This document shows, piece after piece, positions 46,452 through 56,509 of a stretch of 64,000 nt of DNA. Origin of the DNA: Dysgonamonadaceae bacterium (lineage in GTDB: Bacteria > Bacteroidota > Bacteroidia > Bacteroidales > Azobacteroidaceae); NCBI GenBank assembly GCA_031289145.1, contig JAITQA010000113.1:1-64000 (forward strand), read 5' to 3'. Made by a program: the position numbers and the translations under genes. Under the pieces are notes generated by a model. The model was not told the origin of the DNA, searched no databases, and saw nothing but the letters and a program-made list of their open reading frames with translations. Numbering within the stretch: the first letter of the stretch is position 1; each line of letters opens with the position of its first letter.

Positions 46452-49400
46452 ATGAAAATTGTCATTAATTTTATAGTTGTACTAATACTGGCGTTTATCA
46501 CACCGGCATTAGCCGATAATTTGTCTGCGCAACAGCAAACCCGGACCATCTCCGGGATTGTTGTTGACGAGAATTCCGATCCCGTAGTTGGAGCCGGTAT
46601 TAGTGTTCCCGGTTCTTCTATCGGAATATCTACGGATACGGATGGCAAATTCCGCCTTGCTATTCCGGCGGATAAATCAACTATCCGGATTAGTTATTTG
46701 GGTTATCAAACCCAAACTATCTCTATTGATAGCCGAACCGATTTTACTGTTCAATTGGTTCCGGAAAATAAAGAACTGGATGAAATTATTGTTATCGGAT
46801 ATGGAACGGTTCGTAAACGTGATCTTACCGGCGCTGTATCTTCCGTAAAAAGTAATGAAATTACCATGGCGCCTGTTACGAATATCATTGAAGCCATGCA
46901 GGGTCGTGTGGCCGGTTTGGATATTGTACGGGAGGATGGTAGAGTCAATTCCGACTCAAGAATTTTGCTCAGGGGAAACCGGTCATTGACTGCCGAAAGT
47001 GCGCCTATTTATATTATCGACGGCATACAGGGTGATATCAATAACCTGAATGCAAATGATGTTGCATCTATTGATATATTGAAAGACGCTTCTTCTACAG
47101 CCATCTATGGTTCTGCAGGCGCTAACGGCGTAATTATTGTGACAACCAAGCAGGCTGAAAAAGGAAAAACACAGGTTGATTTTAGCAGCTATGTCGGGGT
47201 AAACACAAATCCGAGGTATCCCAAAGCATTGAAAGGAGACGCATGGATAAAATATCTGCAAGAAGGTTACCGTTCTACTTATCCGGATGCCGCTACACCG
47301 GACAATACTACATTGTTTACCGCTTACAGCATTAACCCCGAACGGGTAATACCGTATGTCCAAAACGGACAATGGATAGATTGGGTCGATGAAAGTTTGC
47401 GTACGGGCATACAACAAAACTATTCGGTTTCGTTGCGAGCCGGTAATGAAAATATAAGGGGACAATTCTCTTTGGGATACAACAAAAATCAGGGCGTTTA
47501 CTTAGATGATGAGGCCCAACGGTATACCATGCGTGCAGGCATAACGACACAAGTTGCAAAATGGATGACCGCCGGTATTCAGACCGGATTAATCTGGACG
47601 GACGCCAATTCGAGAAGCAGCCGTGTTAACAGGGCGTTCAGTACGCTTCCTTTAGGAGAAGTGTATGATGAAAGCGGCAATATCAAACCATATCCTATTG
47701 AGGGAATATCAAGCGTTAGTCCGATTGTTGATAACGTGCCGGGCGCATATAGCAACAATGCAAAACAAATTCATTTGACGGCAAATCCTTATATCGAACT
47801 AAATCTACTCAAAGGACTGTCTTTTAAATCAATCCTGGGTACTACGCTTAGTGCAAGAAGACAGGGTACATTCAATAGTGATCATACTTATATGGTGTTG
47901 ACGGGCAGTTCCGCGGCAATCAAAAATGCCACTTATGCAACGCGCTTAGTTTATAACTACACATGGGAAAACATACTCAATTACAACACCATGATAGGCA
48001 AAGACCATAGTATCTCGGCAACATTGCTTTCTTCCTGGGCGAATAACCAGAGAGAAGAAGCGTCGGGGTACAGTGAAGACTTCCTTTATGATGAATTTCT
48101 TTATTACAGCTTGCAGGGTGGCGTTCGTCCGGGTGTTAGTTCAAGGTATTCAGGCACGAAAATGTTGTCTTATGCCGGCCGTTTGAATTATGCCTACAAA
48201 GGCAAATATTTACTGACGGTATCGGCCCGTATGGATGGCGCTTCTCAATTGTCCGAACAATGGGATACTTTTCCGGCTGTAGCTTTCGCTTGGCGTATTT
48301 CCGATGAAAATTTCATGCAAGGAACAACTGATTGGCTAAGCAATTTGAAACTTCGGACAGGTTATGGCGTTTCAGGAAATTCTAATATAGGCGCTTATTC
48401 TACTAAAACAGAAGTCACCAGTTCGGGTTTGGATGCAATCAATCTCGGGTCAGGGCAATTGCTTACCAGCGTGCTTACGGAAACGGTAGGAAACAGGACA
48501 TTGGGTTGGGAAAAATCCTACAACTTGAATATCGGATTGGATGTCGGGTTATTTAAAAATCGCGTAGAAGCGACACTCGAATGGTATGATACCGATACAA
48601 GAGATGTGCTTTACAGAAGAGATTTGCCGTTTTCCGGAGGTGGTTTCACAGCGAAAACCTCCTACAAGATGACGGCGAATATAGCCAGAATGCATAATAA
48701 AGGTATAGAGCTTACATTGCTTACAAGGAATATAAACAGCAAAAGTTTCCAATGGACGTCTACCTTGACTTTTGCCCGGAACACCGAAAAAGTAAAAGAA
48801 ATCAATTTGGGTAGCGGTATCTCGGCAGATGATTTGGTTTCTTTAGGTCTTTTCATTGACAATCCGAAAAATACCGTTTACGGAATAAAAAAATTAGGTA
48901 TCTGGCAATTGGGAGAAGAAGCGGATGCTGCGGTATTCGGCCTTTTACCGGGTGATGTGAAAGTGCAGAGTAACCTCACAAAAGTGCGGGATGGCGTTTG
49001 GGTTGATAATACAAAAGAAACGCCGGTTGAATATACCGCCGACAAACCTTACACCGTTTCTACTGCCGACCGTATCATCTATGGCCAGAGCGACCCGAAA
49101 TGGACAGGCGGATTTCAAAATACATTCTATTGGAAAAATTTCGATTTGAATATTTTTGCGACAGCGCGTTGGGGACATCTGACAAATGCCAGTCTTTTAA
49201 GCTATTTTGGAAGAGAAGCTATGCCTGACACGTACAATTACTGGACGCCGGAGAATCCGACAAACGATTTTCCACGTTACTATATGCAGCGAACCACGCA
49301 GTATACCAGTCCCGTACAAAGCCTCTCAGTTGTAGATGGCTCTTATGTGAAAATTAAAAATATTAATTTAGGATATGAAATTCCACGTAAAATCAGCAAA

Positions 49401-49559
49401 AAGATAGGACTATCTCGATTGCATGTTTACGGGACGCTCTACAATCCTATTATTTTCACAAAAAGCCATTTGCTGAAAGATATTGATCCCGAATCGGGTT
49501 CCAGTGATTCATTTCCGCTGTACAGACAAATGGTGTTTGGTATTAATGTTACATTTTAA
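46452..49559 (+). CDS. SusC/RagA-family TonB-dependent transporter with mosaic N terminus
   Basis: The ATG at 46452 is preceded by an in-frame GTG at 46446 that I did not use. The 1035-residue protein has a signal peptide ending PALA, a regulatory-like domain, and LDEIIVIGYGTVRKRDLTGA before a plug containing IEAMQGRVAGLDI and ILLRGNRSL; the barrel ends GINVTF. Its first 125 residues closely match the receptor at 18655 (both have SYLGYQTQT and LVPENKELDE, with similar DNA), yet plug and barrel are of the branch seen at 27151. This suggests exchange of the N-terminal module. It is the second of three SusC/D pairs without hydrolases between them. Confidence 0.93.
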   Translation: MKIVINFIVVLILAFITPALADNLSAQQQTRTISGIVVDENSDPVVGAGISVPGSSIGISTDTDGKFRLAIPADKSTIRISYLGYQTQTISIDSRTDFTVQLVPENKELDEIIVIGYGTVRKRDLTGAVSSVKSNEITMAPVTNIIEAMQGRVAGLDIVREDGRVNSDSRILLRGNRSLTAESAPIYIIDGIQGDINNLNANDVASIDILKDASSTAIYGSAGANGVIIVTTKQAEKGKTQVDFSSYVGVNTNPRYPKALKGDAWIKYLQEGYRSTYPDAATPDNTTLFTAYSINPERVIPYVQNGQWIDWVDESLRTGIQQNYSVSLRAGNENIRGQFSLGYNKNQGVYLDDEAQRYTMRAGITTQVAKWMTAGIQTGLIWTDANSRSSRVNRAFSTLPLGEVYDESGNIKPYPIEGISSVSPIVDNVPGAYSNNAKQIHLTANPYIELNLLKGLSFKSILGTTLSARRQGTFNSDHTYMVLTGSSAAIKNATYATRLVYNYTWENILNYNTMIGKDHSISATLLSSWANNQREEASGYSEDFLYDEFLYYSLQGGVRPGVSSRYSGTKMLSYAGRLNYAYKGKYLLTVSARMDGASQLSEQWDTFPAVAFAWRISDENFMQGTTDWLSNLKLRTGYGVSGNSNIGAYSTKTEVTSSGLDAINLGSGQLLTSVLTETVGNRTLGWEKSYNLNIGLDVGLFKNRVEATLEWYDTDTRDVLYRRDLPFSGGGFTAKTSYKMTANIARMHNKGIELTLLTRNINSKSFQWTSTLTFARNTEKVKEINLGSGISADDLVSLGLFIDNPKNTVYGIKKLGIWQLGEEADAAVFGLLPGDVKVQSNLTKVRDGVWVDNTKETPVEYTADKPYTVSTADRIIYGQSDPKWTGGFQNTFYWKNFDLNIFATARWGHLTNASLLSYFGREAMPDTYNYWTPENPTNDFPRYYMQRTTQYTSPVQSLSVVDGSYVKIKNINLGYEIPRKISKKIGLSRLHVYGTLYNPIIFTKSHLLKDIDPESGSSDSFPLYRQMVFGINVTF

Positions 49560-49573
49560 ATATAAATCTACAG

Positions 49574-51463
49574 ATGAAAAAAATATATCAAATAATAATT
49601 GCAATCATTCTCTTATCGGGAAGTCTGTTTACTTCTTGTACATTGGATGAATGGAATCCGTCCACAGTGGATTTGGAAACTGCATATAAATACAAAAACG
49701 GATACGAAAGTTTGATCAATTATTGTTATGACGGACTTTATTACTTTTATGGCAAAATTGATGGTATAGGCGCCATGGAAATGGGTACCGACTCATGGGT
49801 CAATACCGGTTCCGGCGAAAACGGCTTCCTTCTTTACGACAATAACATGAATAGTACATTAGGAACTTTACGTACCATTTGGCAAGGTTTTTATTCCACT
49901 ATAAATTATTGCAATACAGCTATTTATTACGCAGAAATAGTAGAAGGATATTCGGATGCGGAACTGCAAGCGAAAGTAGCCGAAGTTTATTTTTTACGGG
50001 CATGGTCGAATTGGCATCTTGTAGAACAATTCGGTGGGGTCGTATTGAAAACGCAACCTTCTACCATAACCGGCGTCGATAACAGCCCTGTACGGAATAG
50101 CGAAGAAGAATTTTATGATTCGATTATTTCCGATTTACAATATGCATGTGAAAATTTGCCGGTATCGCAAGGAGTTGAACGAGGGCGAGTTTCTAAAAAA
50201 GCCGCTTATGCAATGCTGGCAAAAGCTTGTCTCCAGCGAACACGCTTGGGAGAAAAGGAAAAATACGCAAAAATGGCTTTGGATGCAGCGGAAGAATTGA
50301 TCAATAATCAGGGCAAATACAGCATTGCGCTCTATACCAGTGACGCCAATCAGTCCGGTTTTGCCAAATTATGGTCGAGTGAAAATAATAAGAATAATGC
50401 GGAATTTTTGTTTTTGGAAGCGATTGATCATATCGAAGGAAAAAACCCGGATTCATTTAACCGTGGACGTACACGGCAATATTATGTGATGGATTGTAGA
50501 ACAGTTGGCGCCGTTTGGGGAACGCAAGAGTCGGATGCTTGGCTGAGTAGGGCAAATACACGAAATTTTAAACCGTCAAAATATTTGCTGACAAGTCTGT
50601 TTCCTCCTGTCAAAAATTCTGCCGATACCCGTTTTGCAGAAACATTTTTCTACGAGTATTATAATGCAAATTCTTCCTGGTCTAACCTGACCATAACGGC
50701 AAATATGGTGAATACGTATCATAAAAATTCTAATTTAACGGGCCATATAATTCCCAATACGGCCGGAACGATTCAAACATTGGCCCGTGGCGGAAAAGGT
50801 GTAAACTGTATGGGTGTTGTCAATATGGTGGACGATGACGGAGACGGCTATTTAGACGGACTTTCAATCTATACGCCGAACTGGACCGTACCTGTAGATG
50901 AAAAAAGAGACCTTCCGTTCTGGGTGGTTGATCCTTCGGATATGTTTGATGCCTCGGGAAAATGGATCACAGTGGAAACAAATCCTGCGATGGGAACTTA
51001 TTTCAAAGAAATTTATCCTTCTTTAAAAAAGTTTTCCTGCTTACAATATGTCGATGACCGTCAGCAATGGTTGGGAGATATTCCGATTATCCGCTTGGGA
51101 GAAGTTTATCTGATTGCCGCAGAAGCTGCATTATTGTACAACAACGACCAGCCGACCGCATTGAAATATGTAAACGAAATACGCAAACGCGCTGCGGTAA
51201 CAGGTCGTCAAAACGAAATTGTAGCGACCCAGGGTGAAATGACATTAGACTATATTTTGGCGGAGCGCGGCAGAGAAATGTGTGGAGAGCAAGTCCGTTG
51301 GTATGATTTGAAGCGAATGGGCAAACTGACATCTCAATATCTTACGTCTACCAATCCGGATATTTTGTTTTTTGATGAATCCAAACATAAGATTAGACCG
51401 ATTCCTCAGTCTTATTTGGATGCAATTTCCAATCCGGACGAATTTGGGAATAACGGATACTAA
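49574..51463 (+). CDS. SusD/RagB-family lipoprotein
   Basis: The 629-residue lipoprotein has its acylated cysteine at residue 22 (LFTSC), then TLDEWNPSTVDLETAYKYKN. Core SusD blocks are VYFLRAWSNWHLVEQFGGVV, IRLGEVYLIAAEAALLYNND and YILAERGREMCGEQVRWYDL. A segment DDDGDGYLDGL (about residue 420) resembles a calcium-binding loop, unusual for SusD. It differs from the EKKDYS subfamily of the neighbouring pairs, in keeping with the different barrel of its SusC partner 14 bp upstream. A pectate lyase gene follows after 39 bp, suggesting that the pair handles lyase products. Confidence 0.92.
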   Translation: MKKIYQIIIAIILLSGSLFTSCTLDEWNPSTVDLETAYKYKNGYESLINYCYDGLYYFYGKIDGIGAMEMGTDSWVNTGSGENGFLLYDNNMNSTLGTLRTIWQGFYSTINYCNTAIYYAEIVEGYSDAELQAKVAEVYFLRAWSNWHLVEQFGGVVLKTQPSTITGVDNSPVRNSEEEFYDSIISDLQYACENLPVSQGVERGRVSKKAAYAMLAKACLQRTRLGEKEKYAKMALDAAEELINNQGKYSIALYTSDANQSGFAKLWSSENNKNNAEFLFLEAIDHIEGKNPDSFNRGRTRQYYVMDCRTVGAVWGTQESDAWLSRANTRNFKPSKYLLTSLFPPVKNSADTRFAETFFYEYYNANSSWSNLTITANMVNTYHKNSNLTGHIIPNTAGTIQTLARGGKGVNCMGVVNMVDDDGDGYLDGLSIYTPNWTVPVDEKRDLPFWVVDPSDMFDASGKWITVETNPAMGTYFKEIYPSLKKFSCLQYVDDRQQWLGDIPIIRLGEVYLIAAEAALLYNNDQPTALKYVNEIRKRAAVTGRQNEIVATQGEMTLDYILAERGREMCGEQVRWYDLKRMGKLTSQYLTSTNPDILFFDESKHKIRPIPQSYLDAISNPDEFGNNGY

Positions 51464-51502
51464 AAAATACTTACAACGAACATAATTGTAACAATAAACA
51501 TA

Positions 51503-53185
51503 ATGAAAAAAATTGTTATTTCAGTTGCTATTCTATTTGTAATGGGGGTGAGTGTTTTTGCACAATATCCTAAGATTACGCAGGAAGTCGAGGCACAATC
51601 GAACGAATTGCTGCGTAAAGCGCAAGAATCCTCTGATGCCGCCTTTGCAAAAGCCTTGCCGGTTATTGAAAAAGAAGCGGAAGAAGGGAAGCCGTATATT
51701 CCCTGGGCGGCGCGTCCTTCGGATTTACCGCAAGCGAAAATTCCGGCATTTCCGGGCGCTGAAGGCGGTGGCGCTTACAGCTTCGGCGGTCGCGGCGGAA
51801 AAGTGATTGTAGTCACTAATTTGGAAGACAGCGGTCCCGGTTCCTTGCGCGAAGCTTGTGAACAGGGAGGCGCCCGCATCGTTGTTTTCAATGTTTCCGG
51901 GATTATCCGTTTGCAATCGCCTTTGATTGTTCGTGCACCTTATATTACGATTGCAGGCCAAACGGCTCCGGGCGATGGCGTATGTATAGCGGGGGAAACG
52001 CTTTGGGTGAATACACATGATGTAGTGGTACGTCACATGCGTTTTCGCAGGGGTGAGACCTGGGTGGGTCGTCGCGACGATTCATTTGGGGGAAATCCGG
52101 TTGGGAATATCATGATTGACCATTGTTCTACCAGTTGGGGATTGGATGAAAATATTTCTTTTTACCGACACATGTATGATCCGGGCGACGGCTCCCAAGC
52201 AAGAAAATTGCCGACAGTGAACGTGACGATTCAGAACACGATTTCATCGCAAGCCTTAGATACATACAATCATTCGTTCGGCAGTACTTTGGGTGGCAGA
52301 AACAGTACATTCATGCGTAACTTATGGGCGAATAACGCCGGACGAAATCCTTCGATCGGTTCAAGCGGTATTTTCCATTTCATCAATAATGTAGTGTATA
52401 ACTGGGTACACCGCTCAGCCGATGGTGGCAATTATGCCTCACAGTATAATTTCATCAATAATTATTACAAACCGGGTCCATTAACGCCCAAAAATTCTCC
52501 GGCAGGACACCGTATTCTGAAACCGGAATCCGGCAGAAGTAAATTAGGTTATTATGTTTTCGGCAGAGTGTATGCAAACGGAAACATTGTGGAAGGTTAT
52601 CCGGAAATAACGGCCGATAACTGGGCGGGCGGCATTCAGGTTCAGGAACAACCCGATACAAAAGGATATACTGAAAAAATGAAATGGAACGAACCTATTC
52701 CGATTGATAATCCTTTTCCAATCATGTCTGCACAAGCGGCATACAGTTTTGTACTGGATAATGTAGGCGCTACGTTGCCGAAAAGAGACATCGTAGATCA
52801 ACGGATCGTTGAACAAGTTCGTACCGGAAAAATATACTACAATGAAAAGGTGAATCCGGAAGAATTTTATCAATTCGAACACCGCCGTTTGCCGAAAGAT
52901 TCCTATAAACAAGGAATTATTACCGATATCAAGCAAGTGGGCGGTTACCCGGAATACAAGGGAACACCTTACATCGACAGCGACAAAGATGGTATCCCCG
53001 ACGCATGGGAAAAGCAATACGGATTAAATCCGAATGATCCTTCCGATGCCATAAAAGACTTGAATGGTGATGGCTATACCAATATTGAAAAATATATCAA
53101 CGGTATTGATCCTGCTAAAAAGGTAGATTGGAAAAATCCTAAAAATAATAAGGACACTTTACTTGGTAAAAAAGGTCTTTCTTAA
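51503..53185 (+). CDS. PL1-type pectate lyase, secreted (paralogue B)
   Basis: The 560-residue protein parallels the lyase at 37569 over its whole length: signal peptide ending VSVFAQ, helical spacer, PL1 helix (IPAFPGAEGGGAYSFGGRGG, ITIAGQTAPGDGVCIAG, IMIDHCSTSWGLDENI, GRNPSIG), and a tail with SDKDGIPDAWEKQYGLNPND followed by NNKDTLLGKKGLS. DNA identity with the 37569 gene is very high from about 51730 through the helix and again near 52890-53170, but lower in the first 200 bp and around 52690-52860. Its first 159 bp recur almost unchanged in the relic at 58608. It lies between two SusC/D pairs and likely supplies them with unsaturated oligogalacturonides. Confidence 0.88.
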   Translation: MKKIVISVAILFVMGVSVFAQYPKITQEVEAQSNELLRKAQESSDAAFAKALPVIEKEAEEGKPYIPWAARPSDLPQAKIPAFPGAEGGGAYSFGGRGGKVIVVTNLEDSGPGSLREACEQGGARIVVFNVSGIIRLQSPLIVRAPYITIAGQTAPGDGVCIAGETLWVNTHDVVVRHMRFRRGETWVGRRDDSFGGNPVGNIMIDHCSTSWGLDENISFYRHMYDPGDGSQARKLPTVNVTIQNTISSQALDTYNHSFGSTLGGRNSTFMRNLWANNAGRNPSIGSSGIFHFINNVVYNWVHRSADGGNYASQYNFINNYYKPGPLTPKNSPAGHRILKPESGRSKLGYYVFGRVYANGNIVEGYPEITADNWAGGIQVQEQPDTKGYTEKMKWNEPIPIDNPFPIMSAQAAYSFVLDNVGATLPKRDIVDQRIVEQVRTGKIYYNEKVNPEEFYQFEHRRLPKDSYKQGIITDIKQVGGYPEYKGTPYIDSDKDGIPDAWEKQYGLNPNDPSDAIKDLNGDGYTNIEKYINGIDPAKKVDWKNPKNNKDTLLGKKGLS

Positions 53186-53226
53186 AAACAAATAAAAAAT
53201 TGTAAACTCATTAAATTTATGTACAC

Positions 53227-56200
53227 ATGAAAATTATTGTTAATCTTACGATTATGCTCTTGCTGGCATTTATGATAATGCCGGTAGCAGCCGAGAACTC
53301 ATCCGTGCAACAGCAATCGAAAACTGTAACGGGAACTGTTGTAGATGAGAATGATGAACCGGTTGTTGGCGCCCGTGTCTTTATCCCAGGTGCTTCAATC
53401 GGAACAACTACGAATCTGGAAGGTAAATTCTCTATCAATATACCTGTTGATAAGAAATCATTCCAGATTACCTATTTGGGTTATAAAAACCAGACTTTGA
53501 GCCTGTCTGCCGGGAACTATTTTACTGTTAAATTGGTTCCGGTAAATATTGAATTGGAAGAAGTAGTGGTAGTCGGATACGGAAACCAGAAACTGAAAAA
53601 TGTAACCGGTGCCATTACGACTGTCAATCCTGAACAATTTAAGGATCTTCCTTATGGAAATCTTGGCGCGATGTTGCAAGGCGAAATTGCCGGCTTGCGT
53701 GTAAATGGAGGACAAACCCGGCCCCAAAGCCAAGCTTCCCTGATCATTCGAAATCCGTTTACTTTATCGAAAGACGGAGGTACGACCGATCCAATTTATA
53801 TTGTCGACGATATTATTGTTTCTTCGGGAGCTTTCAATAATATTGATCCAAATGAAATTGAACAAATATCTATTGTGAAAGACGGCGCTGCAGCTGTTTA
53901 TGGCGCAAGAGGTTCTCAAGGCGCAGTATTGGTGAAGACCAAAAGAGGGAAAGAGGGACAAACCCGCGTTTCCTATAGTGGCCAGTTTGGTTATAACGAC
54001 GAAATGGCGCGACCCAAAGTGATGAGCGCTTATGAATATGGCCTCTTCTGGAATCGTTATACCGGCGCCAACGGAAACAGCACGATCAGCAATCCTAAGA
54101 CCGGTCTTTTTCAGGCAGACGAATTGGAAGCCATGAAAGGTATGAATTACGACTGGTTGGATGAAGCCTGGAAAGCTGCCAGCAGTATGAAGCACAATAT
54201 TAATCTGAGCGGTGGTATGAAAAATGCAACTTTTTTTGGTAGTGTATCCTATTTCACGCAGACCGGTAATTTGGGTCGCTTGGATTACGACAAATGGAAT
54301 TATCGGGTAGGAGCGGATGTAAAAATGGCTTCTCATTTCAAGGTATCGTTTCAGGCCTCCGGTGATTATGAAACAACTGTTAAAACTTTCAACAAGGTAG
54401 GAGGAGAAAACGATGAAAATGATTACAATAGTCTGTTGTTCACACCCAAGTATATCCCACACCATCTTGACGGATTACCCCTGCTTCGCTATGGCGTTTC
54501 CAATAGTCAAAGGAATGCTGTGCAGCAATATAATTTCTTTGAATTGGAAAAAAGAGGGGACATTGTAGAAACTTTGCCGCAGTCGATGCGTATCAATGGC
54601 GCTATTGAATATGACTTTGATTGGAGTAAAATATTCAAAGGATTGAGAGTGAAGTTAAACTATTCCAAAGGTATTTCTACCACTAAATCCAGCCAATTCG
54701 GTTCAAAATACACCGGTTATTACTTCGGAACCAGAGGCGGTTCAGGTAATCACCTGTATATAGGAGAAGATTTGTTAAATACAACAAATCTCAAGACTGT
54801 TCAAGTAAATAACGGTAATCGTCTTTTGCGTGATATGACGCGAAATGATGATTATCAATTGAATTTTACAGCCAATTATGCTCGTAGTTTCGGATTACAC
54901 AATGTGAGTGGGTTATTTTCTGTTGAGAAACGCGAGACTGATAATTCATCTACCCGCTTTATGAGAGAAGATCCCTTAGATTATACATTATTCAATGGAG
55001 AATACAATACGGCAACGGGAACGATAGACGGTACTACAGGTCGACAAGTATCGGGAGATATGTCTTATATCGGACGTTTGAATTATTCCTACAACGATCG
55101 TTATTTATTAGAGTTTTTGATACGATCGGATGCTTCTACCAAATTTTCACCGGAAAACTACTGGGGCATTTTTCCTTCTTTATCGGCCGGCTGGGTGATT
55201 TCGGAAGAGTCATGGTTCAAGGACAAAGAGAGTCTTAGTTGGTTGAATTACCTGAAAATCAGAGCCTCTTATGGGATTTTAGGGAAAGACAATACTAAAG
55301 CTTGGTTATGGCGGCAACGTTATACGTATCAAGCAAATAAAGGCGCTGTCTTCGGAACCAATGCAGGTGCAAATGTAGGTTGGGGTTTGAAAATGGAAGC
55401 CGCCCCGAATTTTAACGCTCATTGGGACAAAAATTATAAGCACAATATTGGACTTGATACCCGCTATTTGAATGGACGTTTATCTGTTAGCATTGACGCT
55501 TACTTAGACAAAAACAGGGAAATGTTGGTTCAACGTGAAGCATCTGTTCCTGTGACGGTAGGAGGCGCTTTGGCCGCTGAAAATTATGACGAAATAGATG
55601 CTTACGGAGTGGAATTATCCTTAGGATGGAGAGGTAAAATCAGTGAATTCTCCTATAATATCAATGTGAATTCCGGTTGGAATGATAGCCGCTACATTAA
55701 AAAAGACTGGCCGGCTATATTGGCTTACAACAGTGTCTATCCCGGTGGACCTACGGATATGGGAACCTGGGGATACGATTATATGGGTATGTTCCGTACG
55801 CAAGCGGATATAGACAACTATTTCGCAGAATACAATATTACCTCCTATCTGAATATGACGCAACAACAAGTGAAGCCGGGTATGTTGATATACAGGGATA
55901 TAAGAGGCCCGCAAAGAGAGGATGGAACCTACGAAGGGCCGGACGGCATTGTAGATGGTAAAGACCAGATCCAATTGGCGAAAAGATCAAGTAGTCCTTA
56001 CGGCTTCAACCTGAGATTAGGCGGAGATTGGAAGGGTTTGTCCTTTAGCGCTTCTTTTGGCGCTTCCTGGGGTGGATTTTCTGTCCTTCCGGGACGATCG
56101 GTGTCCAATTTGGAATACAACAATGTAGCCATTTTCTGGAACGATATGTTTACGCCGGAAGATATTTTGGATTCTAACGGAAATGTAGTGGCGTCTGCCA

Positions 56201-56490
56201 ATATTAATGCTAAATATCCGAATGTGAATCTTTCCGGTACAACAGCCGATTCAAGGTTTTGGGAAGTAAATTCTTTCAGAATGAATTTGCGTATTCTGAC
56301 GCTGGGTTATTCTTTGCCGAAAAAGGTTGCAAATCAATTGCATATAGAATCTTGCCGGTTAAACTTAACGGGAACAAATCTTTTGAGTCTCTACAATCCT
56401 TATCCGGAACATTTTACTGACCCTCAGGTCGGATTTAGCAGCTATCCGGTATTGAGAACATTTTCTTTAGGTGTAAATATAGGTTTCTGA
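53227..56490 (+). CDS. SusC/RagA-family TonB-dependent transporter
   Basis: The 1087-residue protein has a signal peptide ending PVAA, a regulatory-like domain (33-107), LEEVVVVGYGNQKLKNVTGA, a plug with GAMLQGEIAGLRV and DPIYIVDDIIV, and a barrel ending GVNIGF. The barrel block LEFLIRSDASTKFSPENYWG, then IFPSLSAGWV, groups it with the receptors at 18655 and 40870; N-terminal DNA also resembles 18655 strongly (TGTV-x-DENDEP, GTTTN-x-x-GKF). It is the third of the consecutive SusC/D pairs and lies 41 bp after a pectate lyase, with its SusD 19 bp downstream. Confidence 0.94.
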   Translation: MKIIVNLTIMLLLAFMIMPVAAENSSVQQQSKTVTGTVVDENDEPVVGARVFIPGASIGTTTNLEGKFSINIPVDKKSFQITYLGYKNQTLSLSAGNYFTVKLVPVNIELEEVVVVGYGNQKLKNVTGAITTVNPEQFKDLPYGNLGAMLQGEIAGLRVNGGQTRPQSQASLIIRNPFTLSKDGGTTDPIYIVDDIIVSSGAFNNIDPNEIEQISIVKDGAAAVYGARGSQGAVLVKTKRGKEGQTRVSYSGQFGYNDEMARPKVMSAYEYGLFWNRYTGANGNSTISNPKTGLFQADELEAMKGMNYDWLDEAWKAASSMKHNINLSGGMKNATFFGSVSYFTQTGNLGRLDYDKWNYRVGADVKMASHFKVSFQASGDYETTVKTFNKVGGENDENDYNSLLFTPKYIPHHLDGLPLLRYGVSNSQRNAVQQYNFFELEKRGDIVETLPQSMRINGAIEYDFDWSKIFKGLRVKLNYSKGISTTKSSQFGSKYTGYYFGTRGGSGNHLYIGEDLLNTTNLKTVQVNNGNRLLRDMTRNDDYQLNFTANYARSFGLHNVSGLFSVEKRETDNSSTRFMREDPLDYTLFNGEYNTATGTIDGTTGRQVSGDMSYIGRLNYSYNDRYLLEFLIRSDASTKFSPENYWGIFPSLSAGWVISEESWFKDKESLSWLNYLKIRASYGILGKDNTKAWLWRQRYTYQANKGAVFGTNAGANVGWGLKMEAAPNFNAHWDKNYKHNIGLDTRYLNGRLSVSIDAYLDKNREMLVQREASVPVTVGGALAAENYDEIDAYGVELSLGWRGKISEFSYNINVNSGWNDSRYIKKDWPAILAYNSVYPGGPTDMGTWGYDYMGMFRTQADIDNYFAEYNITSYLNMTQQQVKPGMLIYRDIRGPQREDGTYEGPDGIVDGKDQIQLAKRSSSPYGFNLRLGGDWKGLSFSASFGASWGGFSVLPGRSVSNLEYNNVAIFWNDMFTPEDILDSNGNVVASANINAKYPNVNLSGTTADSRFWEVNSFRMNLRILTLGYSLPKKVANQLHIESCRLNLTGTNLLSLYNPYPEHFTDPQVGFSSYPVLRTFSLGVNIGF

Positions 56491-56509
56491 TTGATAAAAA
56501 ACGAATGAT

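Noticed and set aside
53764..54465. 233-residue ORF on the reverse strand
   Set aside because: Lies wholly inside the SusC gene at 53227, has no recognisable domain or signal, and its composition is that of an antisense shadow.
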